Of a stretch of 64,000 bases of DNA, positions 49,901 to 63,243 are shown in pieces. The DNA lies in assembly GCA_948099385.1 (NCBI GenBank), contig CANUEZ040000031.1, forward strand, positions 1,977,001 through 2,041,000, written 5' to 3'. The first letter of the stretch is position 1, and each line of letters begins with the position of its first letter. The translations under genes and the position numbers were made by a program. The DNA is from Fasciola hepatica. Its lineage: Eukaryota > Platyhelminthes > Trematoda > Plagiorchiida > Fasciolidae. Below the pieces are notes generated by a model. The model made no database searches. It saw nothing but the letters and a program-made list of their open reading frames with translations, and was not told the DNA's origin.

Positions 49901-51526
49901 AGCTGCCTAAAGTCATCTGACCTCGAATGTTCTCCCATAAACGTCCCACTATTGCCGATTTCGACAGGTTCACATGTTAACTTGGTGTTGATTTATTTGG
50001 CGATAGGAAAATATAAATAGATGAGAACATAAGTTGAGTCGGTAACCCAACAATTTACTCGAAAATATAAACTTCCATTGACAGAACTAACATTTTTCTT
50101 CCATGTTCGATTCATTCGTGGACTGGCAAATGAATTGATGACCGTTGGAGTCATTTTATTTGGAATGCTTATGCTGAAGTGCAAAGTGTTCAAACCGAGA
50201 TAATAAGATTATTGTTGGTGCTATTTGGATTTTTGAAATGCAGAAGATGCGTCAGAACCACTAACTTGAAGAAAGTTCTCATACCTAATTCCTCTTGAAT
50301 GAGCAAACGGTTTGTGGGTTCATGGTTTTGTTTTTCGCTAAATAATCGGTGAATTAATTATCAGTAGAGACCGCGAGCAACCTGTGTGAGTTCAATGGAC
50401 TGGGTTCAAATCGTCACTTATAAATCTAATTTCATTTTGCTGCTTTGCTGTCACGGTGATTGCCTGGATTGAAGATAACGGAACGTAAAACGTTAGGTGA
50501 ATAGCTAATGGACGATAATGGGCGTCAAAATTTAAGGTCATTTGGCTTCACACAGTATAATTCAGTAGGAAATTTTAACACTGAAACCACCAGTGAAATA
50601 TTCAGAATTATGGCGAGACTGATCCATCTTTCTTGTGAATCATCAACACTGCACATCAACCGAACCCTCAATATGCAATACCAAGCTAACAGGCTATCCG
50701 AGTGGAACTCAATAGTTCGTGGGATAAATGTGGTATGCCGTTTAGCGCCGTTGATTCAAAATTTTGCTTGATACCAACTCATTTTTCTCAGAACGGTTGT
50801 GCGTATCAATACCCCAAAAGAGATGATGATAATGAATCGGACTTAACCTATAAAGGATATGGTTTAACATTTCAGTATAAAAATCACCGATTTTCACGGC
50901 TTTATCAGAGAATGCAGAAAGTTTAATAGTCAGCGCGTTCAGTTCATGTGATTTACGTTTTTACATTGGAGGCTTGGAAATGGAACTCCGTGGAGATTCA
51001 ATAAAATTTCAGACAAGGCAATGTTACAATAAAATTTTCGATAACTGACCAGCAGGCTGTTCGTACTCGCTCTCGAAATTCTCAAGGTCTTGATGATCTT
51101 CATCCAATACAAAAGAATAGAAAGACACCGATCGCGTGATACAAGCACCCCTTTCGATGTTGTCCAATGCGACCTGATACAAGTAAGATTAAATCGGAAG
51201 GCAAAAAAGTGCACTACAATGTAAAGGATTGAATTTGAAGTTTTTAAAATGTGTTTGGTAAAGGGTGGGAGTGGTTGTTGGGAATAGTTTTGTTCTGTCA
51301 AAGCAAAGAAAACAAGGCTTCTATGAGAAACAATATTTGTACTAACAGCAGACTGATTTGTGATGAGTGACACTGCTTCAGTTTTCTGTTTTCCAGCATG
51401 TTTCTGGATGATTCTATAGGGCTGACCTTGGCACCCGCTACAATTCGTTGTTTGTAATATAATAGGCCATGGATTTGTTGTGATTCGTTGCGGTCGCAAC
51501 CGATTGAGTTCTCGCAGTGATTGCAC
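46909..51526. repeat. Tandem unit B' (right full unit)
   Basis: Twin of unit B at offset 24679, then 24657 after a 21-bp deletion and one fewer T near 49325-49375. Unit A has the 21-bp segment, so the loss happened in B'. B' lacks three changes shared by A and B (near 17746/22676, 18505/23435 and 18831/23761), so it keeps the older state there. Confidence 0.92.
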
Positions 51527-51706
51527 TCATCTTTGATGTGTAAACCACTTTCCAATATCCGCGAGTCTACTTCGACTAGTCATACTTCGCAAGTCTATCT
51601 AAACGCGTGAAAGGCAGAATGTTGAAAAGCGGGCTTAGTTTCATGGCGATCGTGGATGCAAGGATCGATGTTTTACCATCCCGCAGCTGATACGACACCA
51701 TCAAAC

Positions 51707-53114
51707 CTAACAAGGACCAATGTTACGTGTGTTCTTGAACATTCAGACAGCCTTCATCTTTTGTCGACAGAAACGGACCATGGAACTGCTTGCTAAGTAA
51801 TAGAGTACCTGATAAGTATGTTTCATTTCTCACAAAATTGTATCCTCATATCTCAGATCGGGCTAAGTGTTTGTGACCAAAGTTTGCCCAGATTCTTCGT
51901 CTTCGGTGGAGTACGATAAGGCTTCTCTCTATCGTCATTTCTCTTCGAGTTTGACATCAATGATGTTCAATGGAGCGCTTTGTCTTACCCACCAGCAGTT
52001 GCAGCCCCACTCCTTCCAGGGAAAAAGCTTCCAACCTGGAATATGCTGATATTACCTTGTTGAATGACAATACATGGATAGTCCAGTACCTCAATAATCC
52101 CTTGATGATTGATGCGTTCACATGTCGTATGGAATCCGCGCCTGTGTGATGATTGTACTGAACTAAATCGACGGTCCGTATAGGAAATGCCCACATTCAG
52201 AACTACTCGAACGGAATTAGCAAGAATACCAATGCAGCGAATTAGCACGTTAGTGGTATTGCAGAATAGGTTTGTATAAATATGTTTCAATAGAGAACAT
52301 AATTGGCAGACTCAGACATGACCAAATACAGGGAGCTTTTGTCGGAATTGTCCGCAGTGATCCCGATTGGTTGAGGCTCATCCGTCAATGTGGTTGCGAA
52401 GCTGTACCTGGCCTTATCACGTGTGACAGCTTCTGAATCACTACAGCCGTTCATTTGTAAAATACTTCCGCTATTACTATCGGCAAGAGCATTTGTTCAC
52501 ATTCGCCCTTTGTGGTGATCAGTTGGGGCCAGCTGGCAATTTAGGTACCCTGTTATGTTGAAAGCAGTTAAAGGTGTATTTGGATAGGAGATAAGTTCAC
52601 GACCAGTTAGAGCCAAAGCAGCTTCCACGAACATGCGAGGCCCGATACTTCAGGCTCTCTCTAAAGAATGGGTGGAAAACACCGAAGTTCGTTCTGTTTC
52701 GCTCTACGGTTTCGAGACCTGGCCATTCCTCGGCTTCCTATAAAAAGATGTCCCCGCAGCATTGATTGCATCTGGTGAGAACATGACAAAATGAATAGCC
52801 CTATCCTATGTACGGACAGCCACTCGCTCACCGATGTGATTTCTCTACATCGCTTCTGGTGGCTCGATCATGTTTGGAAAACTCCTAGTCATCGTTTACA
52901 TTTGCGTGCTCTATTCTCACGTGATAAGCCAGGCTGGAATAAGGGACAGAACAGGCAGTCCATGACACGGCAAAGACTAGTGGGGAAAGCGTTAGCACTG
53001 GTTTTGGTTTATGCTTCTCGTGTCCCCGGTTGGAGCCCTCTGCATGAGGATTACCGTGGGTTACAGACGTTGAGAGACCCGAATGAGAATAGAAGTCAGT
53101 GGGGCAAACAATGA
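51707..53114 (+). mobile_element. LINE remnant on the plus strand, right full unit
   Basis: Near-identical twin of 27050-28457 at offset 24657, with the same stop in V-R-Q-G, the same phase shift and the same Y-A-D-I motif at about 52036-52047. The C-terminal frame 52791-53114 is identical in translation. Only isolated substitutions were noticed, for example a Val changed near 51882. Confidence 0.85.
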
Positions 53115-56100
53115 GCGGTCTGTCTGCTCTACTCTTATTTTCCATGAATAAAGAAGTGTATTTGTGACACATGAGTTGATGGAAAGTATTAGAATCGTAC
53201 GGCAAAAACCTGGGGCTGATTGTTTCTTAACACTTATTTAGAGCGTCATGTTCTACACCACCTTGTATTTCCCTACTGCTAGGTCTTGCATGCGGAATCC
53301 AGGGACGCGATGAATTACAAATATGGCTGTTATAATGAGTGGGATGAAACCGACTGATACCTCTAACGTTGTTAATTTACACATCACTGAAAAGAGTGGA
53401 ACATTCTCTGACTGAATTTGACAGATATACGAATGGTTGCTATAGTTTGAATAGGGCTTGCCATGGTGATAACTTCACTTATTCCCTTAAGCAATGAACA
53501 GAAAAGGCATTGCAAGTTTGCAAATTGTCAAATACGTGCTTGTGCTTTGACTGCCTAATTGGGTAACACTCCATCGATTGTCATATTACATAATACTTAG
53601 GTCATCTACTCGTCATATATTGAAATGCTTTCTTTGCACAGCATCTTTTTCTCCCAAAACTTTGCATTCCATATAATATAGCAAAACTAAACGGTATTCC
53701 GTTTCACTCAAATGAGCCATTTTCACTAAGCTCTTATAACGAGAAACGGTTGTCGTCAACAAAATGTCTTAAATTAATGCGCGCATTTTCCATCGATGGG
53801 CAGCTTCAATATTCGTACCCTTTCTGTAGGTTACCATTAGGGCGAATAGTAGGTAAAAATGACAAAATATTAGCAACTCAGACCTGATCGCTTTGAGTTA
53901 TTTGGACTGGATCCCGAGCTCCCGGTAAACCATTGACGAGACGTAGCTTCATGTTAGCTCAAAGTAGGAGCTGGTTGTGTATCTCTGTCGACATATTATT
54001 TGGAAGCTAACAACTAACAATATATGACACCCAAAACAATCCGTGCGCAAAAGTGGATGCAAATAATGACGGTGTCATTGTTGATTTATTTCCAACTGTC
54101 AGTCAAAAACTAGTTTCCAGTGAGAGTCAAGTTAGAAATTCTTGCCCTGATGAAACGGTTTTCATGAACTGAATGCTCCGAGTAGATTGTGAGATACGTT
54201 CCTCATGTTGAACGCTTAGTCAAATCTACAATTGCTCCAATAGGTATTGAGGAACTACCTAGGTAAACCAACGTGGATTGTAATAAACTGGACAACCTGA
54301 GGACTAACTCTATCACAACGGACCAACCCATCGCGCTTCGCAATCGTTTTCATCTAGTATGGAGATGTCTTTGGATACCATATGCAATTATTTGGGGCGG
54401 TGGTAAAAGGATGACAAAACAGTGTTTGCCAAGACAATAGCACTCAGATCCGTTGTTTATCTGCCTACGAACAAACGGTAGAAAATATGAAGATCTCAGC
54501 GTGAGGTTGTGCTAACCGCTGAGAAGAAACTTCAAACCTGTGAACAACTACAGAACGATTCTGCTCCGCTCAATTAGGCACTGAAGGCAATAGCTGGTCA
54601 TAACTGAATAAAAATGAAGTGTCAATAGAATGAAACTTTACTATCTGTTTCAATTTACAACCTGATAATGTTTGATCACTTCCTTATTTTGCAGTGTTAC
54701 TGACTGATGGATGGTTGTGAGTTTATTCAACAATCTTCAATTTATTCCCTGCCACACAGCTTGTGAAGAGAACGGCAAAATCATTTGGATGGGATGTCAT
54801 AATACATGATTCTTCTGTTTACCCAAGTAGCGAAACAATAAGGTGGCCGATAAAGTTAATGGTACAGCACTCAAGGAGGGATTTTTCGCTGGGTTTTACT
54901 CCCCCTTTTACCCGGAAGAACAAGCTAGTAGTGTATGTTTTCAAAAAGAATATGGCTTTGATGTGATTTCCCCTGTTTATCAGTGCATATTTGTTACGTG
55001 AAATTTCGATACCACCGGTTGCTGATGATAAGTTCTGATATCTGTGATGAATACACCTGCTAGCAAACTAGTAAAACACCCTGAGGATTGCGGTTCCAGA
55101 TGAGTTGGTTTACACCAGCATCTCATATTATTATGTGCGCAATGATGCATTTCTCTAAAGTTGAATCCTTGAAGAGGAAACTGATAGATATTACTGAATT
55201 TAAGGTATTCGGTTGTTTTGATCGGCAGCCTGCACATAAACAAACAGATAATAGCGTTTTTAACAAAAAAAACAGCATGAATTGCATATGAAAATTGAAT
55301 GTATTGCGCATCCTAAGAGCACCAGAGGTGGTGGCTCAAACCATCATCGGTTTATGTTCATTGCCAAAGCAATTTTATTTTGTTGTCGAAAACGTTAACT
55401 AGTGAAGCTTGCTGAAGGTAGGCAAAGGTACGTTTTCTATGAGCAAGGTTGTGTTGTGGATCACCACAAAGTTTCCATTGAGGTCCTAGCCGCAGTCAGG
55501 GTAAACCGGAACGGAGCATCTCAATATTTCATGAAAATATCGGTAATTGTATTGGGTTGAGGCGTAGATGATGATCATTACAGCATAAACACAAATAAAA
55601 TCTAATGTGGGTGATCCCACTTCCGATGAAAGAATTACACGTGAGAGTTTCCTATTATTTTAGGTGTTTCGTCTTCTTTGCTTGACTCGTTATCGTACGG
55701 GTCACACATTTCTAGGAAATTGTTCACCCTATTTCTCTGATCTCAGTTCATTTCTCAGAGAGCCGCTGGAACACGTGAGGACATCCGTTTGTATTTCGCC
55801 CCATGTTCCTCGAAAATGCCAAGCTAAAAATAGCTGAGTAGTACTGGTCATTGTGGAAATGCCAGATTGTCTGCCAAATTTGTCGTGGTACGAAATAATT
55901 CGACTAATATGCGAAGCAGCGAAAGCTAGTCGGGAACCTAGGAAATTATCTAAAGATTCGGGATTTTGAAGGTTGATTAAGCTCCTAAGGCTTCAAGAAA
56001 CGTTCAAAATAGCTTTACAGACAGAGCTCAAAGTATTTTTAATTAAATGGTCATATTTGATGTTACAGACCTTCTGTGATGATCTCGAGGTTTTATGATG

Positions 56101-58119
56101 TTTTTCTCAAATGAGATGAAGCAAGTCCTAATTCCAGACCGATAATTATCGGTCGCAAAGGATTTGTTCGATCATTTGGTACTCCGGAATGGAGCAACTT
56201 ATGACCTGGCTGTCAACAGGGATGATAACTCCATGTAGCAATTAGTACTTAATACTCTTTTTCACTCAGTGGTATTGACAAAATATGACCAACGGTACTG
56301 TAATTGACTTAACCAATAAACCTTAGCCTCTTTCTTCGGATCGATCTGACCCTCTACCCTAACTTCAAGCTTATGTTTTCACCAACGTTTTGTGCCACAC
56401 CCACTCAATCTTCGAACCACACATCTGACAGTGACCTTACGCGGACGCTAACCAATGCATTCATTCATAGTGCCCCACGAACTTTGACCCACATTTTCTG
56501 ATAACATTTACTTGAATTGACTGCTTGAACGTTAAAAGATCCTAAATTTGCATATAGCTGGCTCATTGTGACTCACTGAGCAGTTATCGTTGATATGTGT
56601 ACAGTTTCTGTGTATTTTTTATTGTTCTTAATAAGAACACCCTTTAGAAGTCCATAGGTGGGAGCTGGCGTTTTTAGATTGTGTTGCGCGTATCTCAACG
56701 ACTACTGAGATTCCATCACTGGTATATCATCCATAGAGAAACCTCTTCGTCGAAAGTAAACACCAGTCATTTATTGCCGTGCTTAAGACATTTGACGACC
56801 AGTATTCCAAAGTGGTTTCTTGCGTGATCTGATTAGGTACTAGCTTGCGACAGTGTAAAACATTCGATCCCTAAGCACTCGCATCATTTGCACTTTACAT
56901 ATAACATATATCACAGCGGATCCCAGATGTGTTCAACGACCGATTAAGCAAGAAATGGATTTGGTTAAGTTAATTATGGTACAGTGCTTAGTAGTCTAAA
57001 TTTGTCAGGGAAAACACCACATTTAGAGATCCCATCGAACGTTACACCATCCTTAACAGATAGTTTTGATAAACACTAGTACAATCTTTTCATGGAATTT
57101 CTGAAATAGAGGGAGAGGTATAGACTGATGTGGTAGATGATTTCTGAAGATCACTTTTTTAAACAAGAATGCAGCTTTATTGTGCAGCATAAATGTTGAT
57201 ATGTGCAGTAGCTGCTGGAGATATTTGAGCGATCACAATCCCCACACTTTACACAAGCAAAACACTATCCCAGTCTCCTTCAAATCAGAAAAGTCCGTGT
57301 AGAACCATGTTACCTAAATTGCCCCTGCTAATAATCAGATTCGATCAGCGGTATTGGGTAAGTGGTTCCCTACAACAGTTAGGCAGAACCGTGCATTGTA
57401 TTTTCTCTATATGCTGAAAACAAACGGTTATATAATTAGTCCATCTTCACAGTTGGGAGTTAGAATTTGTTGATTTCATAGTGTCAAAGAAGAAACGAGT
57501 AAGTTGAAAGGTTAGTAGAATAGTTACTTCGCTCTTTTCTGACGACCCACAGGTACTGCTGAATCTCATCAGCTAAAATTTGTAAATTTTGGTCAAACTA
57601 GCTTTCACTATTTTTGTAGTATCAGTTATCAGGCACAAATAAATTGAGGCATAGGAAGTTGTAATTTCGAGGAATGTGACGTTATCCAAACTAACAATCT
57701 GGTATTATGAGATTGTTGAGATAATGCTAGAATACCTTTGATATTGTGGATGGTGGAAGACTATTCAAGTTTGTTTTGCATGAAGGAAATATTACAACAG
57801 AGCGTGAACTACCAATCACCTTCGCCCAATGAGAATATACCTGGTCCTACTCGAAAGGTTATCAAATCGCACAAAAATGCACGACGAAACGGGTTCCAAT
57901 CATCACGTCGCTACTGTTTATTCGACGTTAAATTTCATACCTCCATTTAAAGAGAAGATATCGTTCATTTTGCCCATCACAACGGAGAAAAAGCAAACCT
58001 TTCACATCCAACCAATTTCCGTGCAGGGTGTAATCTGTCTACATTTCTGTTCCACTCCAGACTGAGGATTGCAAATTTATGTCGTTGACCACTAAAAATG
58101 ATACAATTGGTTGTATTCT
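53115..58119. other. Unrecognised block, twin of 28458-33464
   Basis: Same content as its twin at offset 24657, becoming 24655 after the A-run (10 to 8). Contains the second 18-bp palindrome at 56137-56154. No gene supported. Confidence 0.5.
56137..56154. repeat. 18-bp perfect palindrome, twin copy
   Basis: Identical to 31482-31499. Its preservation is expected from the recent duplication and is not independent evidence of function. Confidence 0.9.
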
Positions 58120-58401
58120 TCATTGGTCAGGTGTGGGACATTTTCTAGAGATACGTTTAATACACCGATAAGCAGCTATTGGTTTGGGCCCACTCACGAC
58201 CTTTGACAAGTCATGATAAAAGGAGTGCCAAATAGGCCTCTGGACACAACCAACATGATACACCCAAACTTCGTAATAGTTTTCACTCTGGTCGCAATCC
58301 AGTGTTCGGTGATAGGTGAATGTCTTCTGGAATGTAAAACCGGACGCAACCCTTGGTGGGTGAAGATGAAAGTTGACCCGCATGTAGGATCGGTATCTCA
58401 A
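58120..58401 (-). other. Open frame replacing the BEL/Pao RT interior, twin copy
   Basis: Identical in translation to 33465-33746. Unidentified. Confidence 0.3.
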
Positions 58402-59955
58402 AGCCGTGTCATGTTACTAATCTTCACTCCAGCATGGCATTCTTTGGGGTCAAAATGTTTCAATATTCCAGTCTTCAACGAAAACAAACGTTTCCCTGCT
58501 ACTGACTGGTTATTCAGAAGACGTGGGCAAACATCTTTCCACGGCAACGTGACTCAATATTGCTTGTCAGAGAACCGTGACGTTGATTCTAGGGTTCTGA
58601 GCACTTGCTTATCTTCGTCGATGTAAACTTATAGTAAACTAGAGGCTCGTTGAATATCGAGGCTCACACTGTCTCCAACCCGTACATATTAGGATCAGCC
58701 TCATTTACACAGTCAATACGAACCTTTCCTTTGGTCATGACTGAAGAATGGTCCCACGACGGTTAAACCGAGAGGCGTATGTGTAGCGCAAGTATCTGCT
58801 TTCTCGCCGTATTTATGTTCCCATACCCAAAGCGCCGCTGGCTCATTCATACTTATCAGTATCGATACCTTCCCGCCTTCGATTATTAGCGGGGTAACGT
58901 TGTGCAGATGAGCCAAATCCTTGGTCCGATCAAGAACGAAACGTTTCAATTTGGGGAGGTGTTGGACTGCCCCAGCTTTCTCGTTTTTCATTCACTCCCC
59001 TACTTTCATGAAGCACAGTTGAAACCCAACCACCTCAGGTCTTACCTTAGTTGCGGCTGGTTGTCCGACCAAACCTAATTCTTTCGACAAGAATTTGTCC
59101 ATAAGTGTGGAATCAGAACCTTTGCCTATGACCGCATATATTTTCACTGACATCAGTGACCCAAACACCGTGACTGATATAAGTTCCTGAGACTGTACAT
59201 TTGTCAGCCGAAGTGACTTGACAACGGCGGTTGTCTTGGTTAGTTACTGGATTCCGCCCCGTTTTAAGTGACATTCCTGGGAACAATAAGGGGTGGTTAA
59301 TCAGATTACAACGTCCTGAACTATAGGTCATTTGAGAACTGCAGTTGAAGGCCCGTATTTCAGCTTCAGACAAAAATGACACTTGTGTACGCCTCACAAA
59401 CGATAGTCGCTCGGGTACCCTCAATGATACAAACTTTCACAGTGATCCATATTGTGCGCAGCACCCGCGTGGCATCATCAGCTCAAGAGAAGACGTTGGC
59501 GTTGTGTTGTGTTGTGTATGGAGCAATTACGCTTTGCGCAGTGCATTTCGGACAGCTCAGGATCGAGCTTGTTATTTCTGCCAATTGAAAGTATATGACT
59601 GATGAACTATTTGCACACCCATCAAATCAACCGCAAATTCCGTTAGATCTGAGAAGGTTGGTTCCCGGCTTAGTCGTGAAGTATGTGATTCCATCTCAGA
59701 CCACATTAACTGGAGGGTTAAAAGCAGTGAACGTAAAACTTCCAACAGATTTCGAGAAGCATACAGGTCGGAAACACTACATAAACTGCAAAGAACAAGC
59801 ATAAATCCGTCTCTTAAAATCAACAGAACAGTATGGAAATCTGAAAGTATTGTACATGTTTGGTTGTGTATGGCTCACTCGCTTCAATATTTGTTCACTG
59901 AGGTTATGAAGGATACGACGAAACTGTTGGATTCAAAGGGGGCACTTCATCCTGG
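58402..59955 (-). mobile_element. BEL/Pao remnant, right full unit
   Basis: Twin of 33747-35300 at offset 24655: gag tail 59823-59572, protease region 59195-58715, RT start 58601-58405, same stops and same lost active-site Asp. A rare difference is G to T at about 59040. Confidence 0.82.
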
Positions 59956-60007
59956 TTTACGAGTCATCAATCAAAGAGAATTTTTATTTCATTCCAATGA
60001 GTTGAAA

Positions 60008-60060
60008 GATATATATATATATATATATCTTTATATATATATATATATATTATATATGTA
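60008..60060. repeat. TA microsatellite, interrupted, twin copy
   Basis: Twin of 35354-35404. The run lengths on either side of CTTTA differ from the left copy, a net +2 bp. Confidence 0.95.
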
Positions 60061-60476
60061 TATAACCTTGTATCTATCAACAATGCTTATTATAAAAAAT
60101 GCATTTGTTTTGAAAACAACAATATTATTTGAATTGAACAAATGCTTTTTGTGATGACGCTTCCACGAATTTCGAAAGGGAAATGAGTTTTGATCAGCTT
60201 CGAACGAGGTTCGGACTGCATCGTGAAACTGATGCGCCATATGTTGTGGATTTTGGACCGTTTCATTTGCCAAAACAGCAGTGTCCGTAGAGAACGTACT
60301 ACACTGGACTTTTTGTTTTTGGGTTTAATTTCTTTCGGAACATATTTTCGTTCAGCAAACTCGAAGTGAGCCATCACAAAGCAAAACATGTTCGATAGCC
60401 TGCTATCAGATCAAGACTGGTATCAATCCCGTATTTCATGTTTAAACGACTTCAATACTGTTCATGTGAGCAAGGT

Positions 60477-63243
60477 TTATCAACTAAGTAACCGCTGATT
60501 GCGGTTGCTGCCTTCCGGCATCGTCCAGTGGAGGGCAAAACGAATACAAGTGCAAAATGAAAGTGATCAAAGAAACTAAGTAGAGGGGAGTAGATAAGGA
60601 ATACAGGAAAATATTTCGAATGCAACCACACCACTGGCCGCAACACCTAGCCATATCACCATATGTCTCCAATGATTTGGGAGACACTCAACGCGAATCT
60701 AAACCCAATAGTCTAATGCACTCTACTTGATCAAGATTTTTAGTCATGGCCTCCACTCCTTATTGCCACATCATGGACTAACCACCTCCATCCACCTTCC
60801 AACCAATATCTGCCATGGAGGAAAGTGTATGCCGGGGAATTCCACCAGTGGGCAAGCTTTACCCGTGTTCCAGCGACCTCAGCCTGTTCAGATTCAGTAA
60901 TTGATCTAGAGAATTGCTTTGGTTTCCAAAACCTTACGTCAAATCTCAGCATTACTGATACGGTGCTCCTACGATATTCGGAAAAAAGGGTTGGAGACAA
61001 CGGTGACCGAATGCTAACAGACTATGATCATCTTCCACCCATAACGACCAATAATCTGAACCATGTAAAAGAACGGACCCCAATGCCACAGTATTCACTC
61101 GATCTTTAACCGAAAATGTCAAATGGGCCCTTAGAAGGACTGATGTCAGCAGAAGCCAAACGCGTGTCCTAAATACATGTTGTTACTTCGTATGATATCT
61201 GTGCATATGATAGGAGTGACTGCCAGGATAACAAAACCTACCTACAGCGGCTATAGCTTTCTCGGCAAGCACAACTTTTGGTGTTGAGCCAGTCCTGGAG
61301 CAGAATTTTAAACGTTGAAGGCAAAAATCGCATCCGGACCATTGCTCCACTATTGTTTGAGATAATCAGGGATTCCTGAAGCTCATATAGATATAAGCTC
61401 AGAAGAAACATGTCACCTGTTTATTCCAAGTCGGAGATTACTGCCAAAGCAAGAACAGATGCTTCAATCCTCACACGAAGATAGGGCCATCCGAAAAATC
61501 AGTCTAAGTACAAAATTGAAAATGAAGTGCCAATGAGAACACCCGTGACGAACACCACTACTCGGGGTGAACTCTAGTGGAAGATAGCCATGAGCGCGAA
61601 CTCGGCTTTAGCCAAGCTCATTCCTCTGTGGTTCTCACAAGAGGATTCGTCACCTTTCTTATAAACCGTCACAGTCACCGATTCACATCAATTCCCGTGA
61701 ATTTGCGTATAAAACTAGGTTAGCTGCTCGAGTTTTTCACCTCTGAAACCGAAGCTTTGCCTCCATCCTTGCAAATTGTTGGGGGCAACCAATTCGGTCC
61801 AGCTGCTTCATACCTTTTCAAGTGGTCTAGCTCCCGCCAAACCATTTATGATTAATGAGTGAAATTTACCTTCATCTTTTTTCCCGGTAGGTGTATTCGG
61901 AAGCTCTACTGTTGAAACAGGCCAACTGTATTGTTCCTTGAAGTGACCCAACTAGCGATCCGAATGACGCACTCGAGCGTCATTAGGTGAGCCTTTGGAT
62001 TCCCTGGTAAATTCACTTAGACCGGTCTTCCATGAATCGGTGCTTTTAATCAAACTTCGTGTATCGCAAATAGGCGCAGTCTTCTCCATTCTCGAACATT
62101 CTGCAATCCACCACGCTCACATACATTACTCAGGCTGTTAGTCATTTGGCGTCTCAGAGGTTAAGGACGTTCATTGAATGTGGCGTTTATAGAGAGAGTG
62201 ATTTGCAAGCGTCCAACAGAGTAAATTATCCCGAAGATATCTATCGTTTGTGAGACTTATTGATCCAAAGTCCCATGTGGCACTAGGGGCGGCATACAAG
62301 GCCTCGTTGATCTGTGTTCAGTGGTCATCTGGGTCTTGGATATCCGGTTGTATCAATAAATGTGTAAAGAGCTCCGCCTTGAAAGCAGATCGCCAACTAT
62401 CACTATCCACTTTGGTACGACGGGAAGGAGGTGTAAACCAAAGCCACCAGATACCAGGTGATGTTCTCAGCCCATAGGAGTAGATTAAAAAGGCAACAAT
62501 CATCAGTTGATTCTCGCCAGCGGTGTCCGATGACAATATGATCAGTCTTAGTCCAATGTTATGAAGATGTAGAAGGATTCCATGTGTATCTATGCCGCTC
62601 CTTATGGCAGAAGTTGATATTCGCAAGAAACTATTTTGGTCAAAGCACAGATGAGTGAGACGATCGACGGTATCGGTGCAATGGGCCGGAATAACAAACG
62701 AATTAACTCTGTGCATTTATGAATTTTCCAAAATGCCAACTTGGCCGTTGATGTCGAAGACAATAACTGAATGTCCTTTGAAAGCAACCCTGGTGTCTTC
62801 TGAGACAAACCCAACTAGAAAAAGCCTTTGGACCTACTGGGAATGCAGCCAACGGGCGCATAAATAAACACGACGGATTAGCAGCATAGCTTCAGTTTGT
62901 TGCTGCTGACGAGTACGGAATCGTCCAACCGAACCGCATACAAACGATCGTTGTATGGAACACAGTCTAACAGTGCACACTGAGTTAATAATGCTAATAG
63001 GCTTCATATTCGAGTGGTCGTTTTTAACATTTCAAAAACACGGCATACGTCTATTTTGAGGATGCCAAGAGCTTAACGGAGGACAACTTGTTGTCCCGTT
63101 TACCATGATGTGCGGACTTTGAAGGCAGCCGATCAAAATTTACATTTATGCTTGAGCAATGCGCGTGAATAATGCAAAACTCCATAACTAATTCAGCTAT
63201 TCTCGTTTTTTGTATCGACTTCAGGGGTGGGACAATTTGTTGG
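60477..63243 (-). mobile_element. LINE remnant on the minus strand, right full unit
   Basis: Twin of 35820-38480 at offset 24657. It keeps the 106-bp segment 63184-63289 that the left twin has lost. Endonuclease about 63097-62517, RT start 61860-61612 with VYKKGDESSCENHRGMSL, destroyed catalytic motif 61422-61407, C-terminal tail ending near 60620. Confidence 0.86.
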